A stretch of 64,000 bases of DNA from Allopusillimonas sp048270225 (GTDB taxonomy: Bacteria; Pseudomonadota; Gammaproteobacteria; Burkholderiales; Burkholderiaceae_B): the NCBI GenBank assembly GCA_048270225.1, contig JBLWTG010000003.1:1-64000 (forward strand). The letters are read 5' to 3'. The translations under genes and the position numbers were made by a program. Positions 12,482-21,082 of the stretch are shown here, one piece after another; position 1 is the stretch's first letter; each line of letters opens with the position of its first letter. The notes beneath the pieces are model-generated. The model did not search any database. It was not told the DNA's origin and saw only the letters and a list, made by a program, of their open reading frames with translations.

Positions 12482-12980
12482 ATTCCTGGATGGCGTGTAT
12501 CTGGCAAGCGGTATTGCCGCCGGCGTGTTTCTCGCTGGAATTGCAGTGGTGATCGTGCTGCAGATACTGGCCCGCCTGCGGGGTTATGCCTTCGACTCCA
12601 CCGAAATTTCGGGCTTCTTCATGGCCGCCTCGACCTTTCTGGGCCTGGCCTATACCTTTCGCGAAGGCGGGCATGTCCGGGTCAGCCTGCTGGTCAGCAA
12701 TCTGTCCGGCGGCCGGCGCAAGGCGGCCGAGCTATGGTGCTGCTGCTTTGGCGCGTGCCTGATGGCCTATGTGTCCTGGCATGCGGTCGCCTTCGTGATG
12801 GAGTCCTACGAATTCCATGATGTAAGTCCCGGCCTGATGGCGGTGCCGTTCTGGATTCCGCAGGCCGGCATGGCGCTGGGCCTGATCATCCTGACCATCG
12901 CACTGGTGGATGCCGCGGTGGCGGTGGCCAGAGACGAGAAAGCGGGTTACGAAGAAAACACGGATATCGCGCTGGACTGA
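12474..12980 (+). CDS. TRAP transporter small membrane subunit (DctQ family)
   Basis: A 168-residue protein with four predicted membrane helices, the size and layout of a DctQ subunit, which bridges the binding protein and the large permease. It starts within the last eight bases of the binding-protein gene, so translation is coupled. The short C-terminus after the fourth helix is charged and cytoplasmic. It is 25 bp upstream of the large subunit. Confidence 0.9.
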   Translation: MRKFLDGVYLASGIAAGVFLAGIAVVIVLQILARLRGYAFDSTEISGFFMAASTFLGLAYTFREGGHVRVSLLVSNLSGGRRKAAELWCCCFGACLMAYVSWHAVAFVMESYEFHDVSPGLMAVPFWIPQAGMALGLIILTIALVDAAVAVARDEKAGYEENTDIALD

Positions 12981-13005
12981 CACTCCCGCCTTTTAGGGGT
13001 TCTAC

Positions 13006-14322
13006 ATGGATCAGTTTGCTGTGCTTCTGGTTTCCGGCATACTGCTGGCTGTTCTGCTGGCGCTGCTTGCCAGCGGCGTCTGGATCGCTGTGTCCCTGCT
13101 GGCGCTCGGCATCTTCGGCCTGGCCATGTTCTCGGACGCGCCGGCAGGATCGCTTGCCATTTCATCAATGTGGGATGCGAGCTGGGGCTGGCCCCTGACC
13201 GCCCTGCCGCTGTTTATCTGGATGGGCGAAATTCTGTTCAGAACGCGTCTGTCCGAAGACATGTTCAAGGGGCTGGGTCCCTGGGTGAACTGGCTGCCAG
13301 GGCGTCTGCTGCACGTCAATATCCTTGGCTGCGGCATCATGGCCGCGGTCGCGGGTTCGTCGGCCGTCACGTGCGCGACCATGGCGCGCATGAGCCTGCC
13401 GGAGCTGCGCAAGCGCGGTTACGATGAGCAGATGATGATAGGCACGCTGGCCGGCTCGGGAACGCTGGGGCTCATGATCCCGCCCTCCATCATCATGATT
13501 GTGTATGGCGTGCTGGCCCAGCAGTCAGTGGCGCGCCTGTTCATTGCCGGTATTCTGCCGGGCGTGCTGCTGGTTGTGCTTTTCATGGGCTATGTGGCGG
13601 TCTGGTCGCTGCTCAATCCCGGAAAAGTTCCGCCGCGCGACCCCTCGCTGACACTGGTGCACAAGCTGTGGAACTCGCGCCGGCTGCTGCCGGTGGTTGC
13701 CCTCATAGCGCTGGTCATCGGTACGATTTACGGCGGCATTGCCACGCCGACCGAGGCGGCCACCGTCGGCGTCCTGGGCGCGCTGGCCTTGGCCTGGCTG
13801 GGCGGCACGCTCAGCATGAAGACCGTGCGCGAGAGCCTGATGTCGGCCATGAAGATTTCATGCATGATCTCCTTCATCGTGGCCTGTGCCGGCGCCTTGT
13901 CCATCGCGGCGGCATTCCTGAATATTCCCCAGGCGCTGGCCGCCAAGGTACAGGCCATGCACATGTCGCCCTTCATGCTGCTGCTGGTCCTGACCTTGTT
14001 CTTTATTGTGCTGGGCTGCTTTCTGGAGGGTATCTCCATTCTGGTGCTCAGCAGCGCGGTCGTGCTGCCCATGGTGCAGGCCGCCGGCATAGATCTGATC
14101 TGGTTCGGCGTTTATATGGTGGTTGTGATCGAGATGGCGCAGATTACGCCGCCGTTGGGCTTCAATCTGTTCGTGATGCAGTCCATGACGGGACGTGACA
14201 TCCTGCAGGTGTCGCGGGCGTCCGCGCCCTTCTTCGGCCTGCTGGTCATGGCGGTGGTCCTGCTGGCGCTGTTTCCCGACATCGTCACTTATCTTCCCTC
14301 GCTGATGTCAGACGCACGCTAG
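13006..14322 (+). CDS. TRAP transporter large permease (DctM family)
   Basis: The Na+-coupled transport subunit of the TRAP system. It has 438 residues and about 12 hydrophobic segments, with typical DctM stretches GSGTLGLMIPPSIIMIVYG and ATPTEAATVGVLG in the centre and ITPPLGFNLFVMQ near the C-terminus. It completes a three-gene P-Q-M operon divergent from the GntR regulator. It is followed convergently by the aminotransferase gene after 31 bp. Confidence 0.93.
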   Translation: MDQFAVLLVSGILLAVLLALLASGVWIAVSLLALGIFGLAMFSDAPAGSLAISSMWDASWGWPLTALPLFIWMGEILFRTRLSEDMFKGLGPWVNWLPGRLLHVNILGCGIMAAVAGSSAVTCATMARMSLPELRKRGYDEQMMIGTLAGSGTLGLMIPPSIIMIVYGVLAQQSVARLFIAGILPGVLLVVLFMGYVAVWSLLNPGKVPPRDPSLTLVHKLWNSRRLLPVVALIALVIGTIYGGIATPTEAATVGVLGALALAWLGGTLSMKTVRESLMSAMKISCMISFIVACAGALSIAAAFLNIPQALAAKVQAMHMSPFMLLLVLTLFFIVLGCFLEGISILVLSSAVVLPMVQAAGIDLIWFGVYMVVVIEMAQITPPLGFNLFVMQSMTGRDILQVSRASAPFFGLLVMAVVLLALFPDIVTYLPSLMSDAR

Positions 14323-14353
14323 TTTCTGTGGGCCTGCGGGCGAGCGGCAAACG

Positions 14354-15592
14354 TCAGGACAGGGCGGCGCAGGCTTGCTCAATCCGGTCGCAGGCTTGGG
14401 TGAGGTCCTGCATGGATGCTGCATAGGAAATGCGGAAATACGGCGCCAGACCAAAGCAGCTGCCCGGCACCACGGCAGTGTCCCAGTGCTGCAGCAGGTA
14501 GCGGCAGAAGGCCGTATCGCTGTCGATGAGCTGGCCTTGCGGCGTGGCGCGTCCGATCAGGTCCGCGCAGTTTGAGAAGGTGTAGAACGCGCCCTCGGGG
14601 CGGCGGCAGGCGATGCCGTCGATCTGGTTCAGCCGATCGACCACGACGTCGCGGCGCTGCTGAAATATGGCCCGCCGCTCGGCGATGATGGACTGGTCGC
14701 CTGTCAGCGCGGCAGTGGCTGCCGCCTGGCTGATGGAACTGGGGTTAGAGGTGCTCTGGCTTTGCACGGTGGCCATGGCAGAAATCAGGGCGCGGGGGCC
14801 TGCGCCATAGCCCAGCCGCCAGCCCGTCATGGCATAGGCCTTGGAGACGCCGTTGACCAGCAGCGTGCGCGACTGCAGTGCGGGCTCGAGCTGGATCGCC
14901 GATACAAAAGGCTGGTCATCGTACATGAGGTGTTCGTAGATATCGTCGCTCATCAGCCATACCTGAGGATGGCGCAGCAGGACATCGAGCAGCGGGCGCA
15001 GTTGCGCGGCCTGGTAGGCAGCTCCGCTGGGGTTGGAGGGTGAATTGAGCAGCAGCCAGCGGGTGCGGGGCGTGATGGCGGCCTCCAGGTCGCCGGCATC
15101 CAGGCGAAAGCCATTGTCCTCGCTGCATTGAATCAGCCTGGGCACACCGCCTGCGATGCCGATGATATCCAGATAGGACGTCCAGCATGGCGCGGCGACA
15201 ATGACTTCATCGCCCGGGTTCAGTGTCGCCATGAAGGCGTTGTAGATGACCTGCTTGGCGCCGGTGCAGGCAATGATTTCCGGCGGGGTATAGGTCAGGC
15301 CGTTTTCCTGGCTGAGCTTGCCCGCAATCGCCGCCTTGAGCTCACCCGTGCCTTCCAGCGGGGTGTATTTGGTCTCGCCCGCCTGGATGGCGCGTATGGC
15401 CGCCTGTTTGACATGATCGGGCGTGTCGAAGTCCGGTTCGCCCGCGCCCAGCGCGATGACCAGGTGTCCTTGTCGACGCCGTTCAGTAGCGTCGGCGCCG
15501 ATGCGCAGGATTTCAGAGATGCCCATGTCGGCAATGCGCTGGGCGCGCTGGAACGGTTGCGGTTCGGGCGATGTGGGCGATGCGTTCATCAT
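14354..15592 (-). CDS. Class I/II pyridoxal-phosphate aminotransferase
   Basis: A fold-type I aminotransferase of about 412 residues in the aspartate aminotransferase Ib group. Visible motifs are the substrate loop YTPLEGTGELK, the NSPSNPSGA motif carrying the conserved Asn-Pro, and the PLP lysine in LVNGVSKAYAMTGWRLGY. I start it at the first of two adjacent ATG codons (15592) after AGGGAG. The frame extends 24 bp further upstream without support. It lies 33 bp downstream of hyuB on the same strand. Transamination of an amino acid released by the hydantoinase-like enzyme is a reasonable inference. The specific amino acid is unknown. Confidence 0.88.
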   Translation of the reverse strand: MMNASPTSPEPQPFQRAQRIADMGISEILRIGADATERRRQGHLVIALGAGEPDFDTPDHVKQAAIRAIQAGETKYTPLEGTGELKAAIAGKLSQENGLTYTPPEIIACTGAKQVIYNAFMATLNPGDEVIVAAPCWTSYLDIIGIAGGVPRLIQCSEDNGFRLDAGDLEAAITPRTRWLLLNSPSNPSGAAYQAAQLRPLLDVLLRHPQVWLMSDDIYEHLMYDDQPFVSAIQLEPALQSRTLLVNGVSKAYAMTGWRLGYGAGPRALISAMATVQSQSTSNPSSISQAAATAALTGDQSIIAERRAIFQQRRDVVVDRLNQIDGIACRRPEGAFYTFSNCADLIGRATPQGQLIDSDTAFCRYLLQHWDTAVVPGSCFGLAPYFRISYAASMQDLTQACDRIEQACAALS

Positions 15593-15625
15593 GGCGCTCC
15601 CTGCAGGCCTGGACAAGAAAAATAT

Positions 15626-17323
15626 TCAGCCTTCGGCGACGCGGCTGTCTCCGACATCGGCCAGGCTCTGGGCGGTGACGCCATAGTCCTGCTCCAGCGT
15701 CGCCGGGCTCAGATAACCGTTGCGCAAATCATCCGCCAGGGCGGCCTTGCTGCGCTGCGCCGGATCGCCGAATCCGCCGCCGCCGGGCAGCTCAAGCACC
15801 AGCCGGGCATCCTTGGGCACATGCTGGGTGCCCTTGCCGCGCAGGCGCGTCCCGTCGCTCAGCGACACCCCGCCGGCCTGTCCGGCGAGCCCGCCGGCAC
15901 GGCCACGCGCCGGATGGCCGGTACGGTCGAACATGGCATTGAAACGGAAAGCATACCCCTCCCTGGGGCCCAGTTCCATCACCTGGCCCAGGCCGCCGCG
16001 GTACTGGCCTGCACCGCCGGATCCGGAACGCAGCTCCTTGCGCCAGACGACCACCGGGCCGGCCTGCTCGGTGGCCTCGACAGACATGGAGTGCACACCG
16101 CTGGGAAACGCCGTTGACGACAGTCCGTCCAGTGTAGGACGCGCGCCGGTGCCGCCGCTGTTGAACATCAGAATTTCTGCTGGCGGCAGGCCAGAGTCAG
16201 CGTCCAGCGGCCTGGCGCTGACATGGATGTTCCAGAGCGCACCGCTGCCTTCGGCCGGGATGCGGTCTGGCAGAAAATGGTAAAGCGCGCCGAGCACCAG
16301 ATCGGGTACGAAGTGTCCCAGCACGTGCCGCACCGCCACGGGGCTGGGCCGCTGCGCATTGAGGATGCAGCCTTCGGGTGCGCGGGCGAGGAAGGGCGAG
16401 AGCGAGGCGGTGTTGTTGGGCACATCAGGCGCGATCACGCACTTAAGCCCATAGCAGGCATAGGCCCGCGCATAGGCCAGCGGCACGTTGATGCCGAAGG
16501 GACTGGCCGGCGAGGTGCCGGCAAAATCGGCCACCAGTTTGTCGGAGGCGACTTCCAGCTCGACCTGCAGGGTCACGGGCTCATCGTAGCCGTCCAGGGT
16601 CATGGTGTTGCTGTATTTGCCCGAGGGCAGGGCGGCGATGCGTTCCAGCGTGGCGGCCAGACTGTGTTCGAGGATAAAGCGGCCGACATCGTCCAGGTGG
16701 TCGAGCGTGAACTCGTCCATCATGTCCTGCAGGCGGCGGTCGCCCGTGCCGTTGCAGGCCGCCAGCGCGTAGAGGTCGCCAATCACCATGTCGGCCGAGC
16801 GCACGTTGCTGCGAAGAATATTGATCAGATCCTGATTGACTTGCCCACGCTCCACCAGTTTCATGATGGGCACGCATATGCCTTCTTCGTAGACCTCGCG
16901 CGCATCCGGACCGAACCCGCGTCCGCCCACATCGACCACATGGGCCGTGCAGGCGAAATAGCCGATCAACAGGCCATTGCGGAAAGAGGGCGAGACCACG
17001 GTGAAGTCATGCAGATGCCCGGTGCCGTGCCAGGGGTCGTTGGTAATGTAGGCATCGCCTTCGAAGATGCGGTCTTCGCCGATGGCGTGCAGGAATTTGG
17101 GCACGGCTTCGGCCATGGTGTTGACATGTCCCGGCGTGCCGGTGACGGCCTGGGCAAGCATGCGGCCCTGTCTGTCGAAGACGCCGGCGGACAGGTCGCC
17201 CGCTTCGCGCACGCTGGTGCTGAAGGCCGACCGGATCAATGCCAGCGCCTGCTCTTCCACGACTGAGATCAGCCGGTTCCACATGACCTGCATGTGTATG
17301 TTCTGAAGACGATTGGTCGTCAT
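15626..17323 (-). CDS. hyuB: Hydantoinase B/oxoprolinase family protein
   Basis: The B subunit of an ATP-dependent hydantoinase/oxoprolinase-type amidohydrolase, 565 residues and full length. Characteristic stretches are TNDPWHGTGHLHDFT (about 115-130, likely ligand region), AHVVDVGGRGFGPDAREVYEEG, and the C-terminal GGGGFGDP segment. The start ATG has AGGAG seven bases upstream. It follows the A subunit by 12 bp. Known substrates in the family include 5-oxoproline, hydantoins and N-methylhydantoin, and acetone in related carboxylases. Which one applies here is open. Confidence 0.9.
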   Translation of the reverse strand: MTTNRLQNIHMQVMWNRLISVVEEQALALIRSAFSTSVREAGDLSAGVFDRQGRMLAQAVTGTPGHVNTMAEAVPKFLHAIGEDRIFEGDAYITNDPWHGTGHLHDFTVVSPSFRNGLLIGYFACTAHVVDVGGRGFGPDAREVYEEGICVPIMKLVERGQVNQDLINILRSNVRSADMVIGDLYALAACNGTGDRRLQDMMDEFTLDHLDDVGRFILEHSLAATLERIAALPSGKYSNTMTLDGYDEPVTLQVELEVASDKLVADFAGTSPASPFGINVPLAYARAYACYGLKCVIAPDVPNNTASLSPFLARAPEGCILNAQRPSPVAVRHVLGHFVPDLVLGALYHFLPDRIPAEGSGALWNIHVSARPLDADSGLPPAEILMFNSGGTGARPTLDGLSSTAFPSGVHSMSVEATEQAGPVVVWRKELRSGSGGAGQYRGGLGQVMELGPREGYAFRFNAMFDRTGHPARGRAGGLAGQAGGVSLSDGTRLRGKGTQHVPKDARLVLELPGGGGFGDPAQRSKAALADDLRNGYLSPATLEQDYGVTAQSLADVGDSRVAEG

Positions 17324-17335
17324 GGCGTAAGCTCC

Positions 17336-19420
17336 TCAGTCGGCGATGCGCTGCACCAGCAGACAGCCGTCGGTTTGTACGATGGCCTCAAAGGCGGACG
17401 TGACCAGCGTCGAGGTTTCTTTCTCGACAATGATGGCAGGACCTCGCACGCGCATGCCTGACGCCAGGCGATCACGCTCTACGATATCGGCCTGTACATC
17501 GCGCTGCAGCCTTGCATCGAAAATGCGCCGCTTGGGCGCGGGCGGCGCGTCCGCAAGTATGCTCGCCGGCTGGAGGGCGGGCACGGGCGGCAGCGGCGAG
17601 CTGGCCTTGACTGACCAACTGATGGTTTCGACGTCAAGCCCGTCGATGGGCCGCCCGAAATACTTGGCATAGCTTGTCTCGAACGCACTGCGCAGTGCCT
17701 CAGTATCGGACAGGATGGCCCGGTCGGGCAGCGGGACGGGAATTTCCCAGCCCTGTCCCACGTAGCGCATGTAAATCCTGGTTTCGATCACGGGTGCGTC
17801 ATCATTGCTGCCCAGGCTGACGAACTGCGTGGCCTCGTCGCAAAGCTCGTCGATCAGCGCTCTGGCGGCGGCCGCGTCAAAACGGCTCAGCCGCTGGTTG
17901 ATGCTGCGTATGCTTTCGTAGCCGAAGGGCGCGCGCAGGAAGCCGATGGCCGAGCCTACGCCTGCGCCCGGCGGCACGATGAAGCGTTCAATGCCGGTTT
18001 TTTCGCACAGCCTGGCCGCATGCAGCGGCCCCGCGCCGCCAAAGGTAATCATGGTGTAGGCGGCGATTTCCTTGCCGTTTTCCACGGCGTGCACACGCGC
18101 GGCGTTGCTCATGTTTTCGTCAACCACCTCGGCGATGCCGTAGGCGCTTTCAGCGGGCGATAGCGTCAGGCGCTCGCCCACCTGTTGCTGCATGGCCGCA
18201 TCTGCGCGCTCTGTCGAGAGCCGAATGGAGCCGCCCGCGAAGTTATGCGGATCCAGGCGCCCCAGCAGCAGGTCGGCATCGGTGACGGTGGGCTGCGTGC
18301 CGCCGCGCTGATAGCTGGCCGGTCCAGGCTCGGATCCGGCGCTTTGCGGGCCCACGCGTATTTGATTCATGATATCCACCGAGGCAATGGAGCCGCCGCC
18401 TGCGCCGATCTCCACCATCTCCACAACAGGAATGGAAATCGGCATGCCGCTGCCTTTCTTGAAGCGATAGGTACGGGCGACTTCAAAGGTATTGGCGGTT
18501 TTGGGTACCTGGTCGTCAATCAGGCAGATCTTGGCGGTGGTGCCGCCCATGTCGAACGACAGCACCGAGGGCAGCCGGTAACGGGCCGCGATATGTGCCG
18601 CAAAAATGGCGCCGCCGGCAGGCCCGGACTCGACCAGGCGCACGGGAAAGCGCGATGCACTGTCAACGGACACAATACCGCCTCCCGAATGCATGACAAA
18701 GACCGGGCATTGCGCGCCTGCTTCATGAATTTTGCCGACCAGACGATTCAGGTAGGACTCCATGCGCGGCCGTACATAGGCATTGGCGCAGACTGTATTG
18801 AAGCGCTCAAACTCGCGTATCTGTGGCGATACCTCGGACGAGATCGAGATGGACAGTTGCGGCAGGCGCTGCAGCAGAGCGTCGCGCATCTGACGTTCGT
18901 GCGCGCCGTTGACGTAGGCATGGACAAAGCCTATGGCTACGCTTTCGTAGCCGCCCTCGACGATGCGCGCCACGAGGGCATCGATCTCCTTCCCGGATGG
19001 CGTGATCAGCGCTGTTCCCTGCGCGTCCATGCGCTCGCTCAGGGTGTAGCGGTGGCGGCGTTCGATGAGCGCGGGCGGCAGCTTGATGTTCAGGTCATAC
19101 TGCTCGTAGCGGTTTTCTGTCCGCATTTCGAGTACATCGCGAAAACCTTCGGTGGTGATGAAGGCCGTCTGCGCGCCCTGGCGTTCGATCAGGGCGTTGG
19201 TGGCCAGTGTGGTGCCGTGGATGATGAGGGCAATGTCCTCCAGACCGATGCCTGCTTGCTGGGCCGCCTGCTGCAGCGCCATGACAATGGCGCGCTCGGG
19301 CGCCTTATAGTCGGTGAGGACTTTGACCGAGTGCAGCTTGTCGCCCAGCTCCAGTGCGACATCTGTAAAGGTGCCGCCGATGTCGACCCCCACCCGGGCT
19401 TGCTTGCGTCTCGATGACAA
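17336..19420 (-). CDS. hyuA: Hydantoinase A/oxoprolinase family protein
   Basis: The ATP-binding A subunit, 694 residues. It starts with the actin-like phosphate loop GVDIGGTFTD at about residues 10-20 and later has the paired phosphate-binding segments SFDMGGTTAKICLID and MITFGGAGPLHAARL. I chose a TTG start with AGGAG six bases upstream. The longest frame begins 93 bp earlier without a ribosome site. It is first in the hyuA-hyuB-aminotransferase order, so the gap to dsbA (19421-19689) probably holds its promoter. Confidence 0.9.
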   Translation of the reverse strand: MSSRRKQARVGVDIGGTFTDVALELGDKLHSVKVLTDYKAPERAIVMALQQAAQQAGIGLEDIALIIHGTTLATNALIERQGAQTAFITTEGFRDVLEMRTENRYEQYDLNIKLPPALIERRHRYTLSERMDAQGTALITPSGKEIDALVARIVEGGYESVAIGFVHAYVNGAHERQMRDALLQRLPQLSISISSEVSPQIREFERFNTVCANAYVRPRMESYLNRLVGKIHEAGAQCPVFVMHSGGGIVSVDSASRFPVRLVESGPAGGAIFAAHIAARYRLPSVLSFDMGGTTAKICLIDDQVPKTANTFEVARTYRFKKGSGMPISIPVVEMVEIGAGGGSIASVDIMNQIRVGPQSAGSEPGPASYQRGGTQPTVTDADLLLGRLDPHNFAGGSIRLSTERADAAMQQQVGERLTLSPAESAYGIAEVVDENMSNAARVHAVENGKEIAAYTMITFGGAGPLHAARLCEKTGIERFIVPPGAGVGSAIGFLRAPFGYESIRSINQRLSRFDAAAARALIDELCDEATQFVSLGSNDDAPVIETRIYMRYVGQGWEIPVPLPDRAILSDTEALRSAFETSYAKYFGRPIDGLDVETISWSVKASSPLPPVPALQPASILADAPPAPKRRIFDARLQRDVQADIVERDRLASGMRVRGPAIIVEKETSTLVTSAFEAIVQTDGCLLVQRIAD

Positions 19421-19619
19421 GGTGTACTCCTGTATCCATGAATCACGGCCGTGCCTGGCCGGCAGGCTGGCGATGGGCAGCCACCGCTTAGCCTGCCTGT
19501 ATGATGAGTGCAATATGACTAGTGGTCAATTCATGGTTTTCCCGCAGTGGCTGGTGCGTAGCGCTGAATGCCGCCGCCTGCGGTTCCGGGGGGCGGTTGT
19601 TGTATCGGGGGCTCATGGC

Positions 19620-19657
19620 AAAAAGCCGGAACCCGCATGGACGGATTCCGGCTTTTT
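19620..19657 (-). terminator. Rho-independent terminator downstream of dsbA
   Basis: A perfect 12-bp stem (AAAAAGCCGGAA pairing with TTCCGGCTTTTT) with a 14-base loop and T-rich ends on both strands. It lies 33 bp after the dsbA stop codon and ends the argS-SPOR-dsbA transcript before hyuA. Confidence 0.88.
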
Positions 19658-19689
19658 GGAACTGATCGACGCCGCAGGGCGGCAGGCGA

Positions 19690-20313
19690 TTATTTGTTGA
19701 CCATGTCCAGCAGCTTTTGGGCTTCCTGGATTGTGCCTTCGTAGGATCCGGTCATGCTGGGCGAGGTGACGTACTTGCCGCCAACCGCGATGCTGGGCGT
19801 GCCTTCGATCTTGTATTGCTCGGCCAGCTCGCTGGCGCGGCTGACCTTGGTGTTGATGCCGAAGGAGTTGAAGGTGTCCAGGAACTTCTGGCGGTCTACG
19901 CCTTGCGTGGCGATCCAGTCGGCGATGGCATCGGCGGTATAGATGCGCTTGTGCTCGTTGTGGATGGCTGCGAATACCTTGTCGTGCAGATCAAGCCGGC
20001 CCAGCGCTTCGAGCGAGTAATACAGGCGCTGCAGGTCTTTCATGCTGGCGTTGAACGCCACGGGGACGGGGCGCAGCACGACGTTCTCGGGCAGGGTGGC
20101 GGCCCACTTCTCGACCATGGGCTCTATCTTGAAGCAGTGCGGGCAGGTATAGGCGAAGAACTCGAGCACTTCGATCTTGCCCACCGTGTCCGAGGGCTGG
20201 GCCGGATCCAGGGTGACATAGGCGTCGGCTGCCTGGGTGGTGGGCGCCAGCAGCATGCCGCCAGCAAGCGTGGCGATAGCCAGGGAACGATGGAAAAATT
20301 GTTTTATCGACAT
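19690..20313 (-). CDS. dsbA: Thiol:disulfide interchange protein DsbA
   Basis: Periplasmic oxidase that introduces disulfide bonds into secreted proteins. It has 207 residues with a signal peptide ending near TTQAA (about residue 29), the thioredoxin-fold active site CPHC at 57-60, and the cis-proline loop TPSIAVGG near the C-terminus. The CPHC dipeptide (Pro-His) is the DsbA type. It follows the SPOR-domain gene, a typical betaproteobacterial arrangement, and a strong terminator follows it. Confidence 0.95.
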   Translation of the reverse strand: MSIKQFFHRSLAIATLAGGMLLAPTTQAADAYVTLDPAQPSDTVGKIEVLEFFAYTCPHCFKIEPMVEKWAATLPENVVLRPVPVAFNASMKDLQRLYYSLEALGRLDLHDKVFAAIHNEHKRIYTADAIADWIATQGVDRQKFLDTFNSFGINTKVSRASELAEQYKIEGTPSIAVGGKYVTSPSMTGSYEGTIQEAQKLLDMVNK

Positions 20314-20377
20314 AGTGTGGTTCCGGTGTCCGCAATAGGATGGATAGGCAGGTGAGACTGCAAAGGCGCCGACAAGT

Positions 20378-21073
20378 TCATGGGCGCACGACCGAGGTTT
20401 CGATTTTTTCCTGTCCGAGACGGGCGCGCGTACGGTTCATCTCGTCGATGCCGCTGAAGGGGCCGACGCGCACGCGATTGATGGTGCCGCCGCTGACCTG
20501 TGCTTTCTGCACCTGGGCTGGCAGCCCGAGCATGACGATACGGGCCATCACGGCCTCTGCATCGTTTTCGGAGCGGAAGGCCCCGGCCTGAAGATAATAC
20601 GTGGTCTGCTTGCCGGAACTGGCCTTGGCGTCAGGCGCTTCGGTGCCGGGGGCCGGTTTTTCGGCGGCGGACGGCTTGGCGGGCGTGGGCGCGGCAGGGG
20701 GCTGAGGCTTGGTCAGCGTGGCGATGAGGTCGCCGATATTATCGGGGCCGGCCGGCACCGGCGGCGGATTGCCGTCCTGCGCCTGCCCAGGCAGCGGCGT
20801 GGTGCCCAGGCTTGCGGGACCCTCTGCGATATTGCCTGCCGGGCTGTCCTTGCCATACAGGCCAAGATTGGGATCGGGCGCGTCGCGCGCATCGGGCAGC
20901 AGCACATTGGCCGGGTCGCGGCTGGCCTTGTCCGAGAAGGGCATGGGGACTTTGGTGACGAACAGCGCTACCGCGACCGCCGCGATCAGCCCCAGAATAA
21001 GGCCTACGAGGATGCCGAACAGCGTGCCGCTGCGTGAGCGCGAACTGGACGATTTGCGACTTTTGCTGGCCAT
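20378..21073 (-). CDS. SPOR-domain protein, FtsN-like
   Basis: A 231-residue bitopic protein. It has a short basic cytoplasmic N-terminus rich in Ser/Arg/Lys, one membrane helix (about 18-42), a long proline/alanine-rich periplasmic linker (about 50-150) and a C-terminal SPOR domain (about 158-231, YYLQAGAFRSENDAEAV). SPOR domains bind denuded septal peptidoglycan. The layout is that of FtsN-type division proteins. It sits between argS and dsbA in the same orientation, 9 bp after argS. Confidence 0.88.
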   Translation of the reverse strand: MASKSRKSSSSRSRSGTLFGILVGLILGLIAAVAVALFVTKVPMPFSDKASRDPANVLLPDARDAPDPNLGLYGKDSPAGNIAEGPASLGTTPLPGQAQDGNPPPVPAGPDNIGDLIATLTKPQPPAAPTPAKPSAAEKPAPGTEAPDAKASSGKQTTYYLQAGAFRSENDAEAVMARIVMLGLPAQVQKAQVSGGTINRVRVGPFSGIDEMNRTRARLGQEKIETSVVRP

Positions 21074-21082
21074 AAGAGCGGG

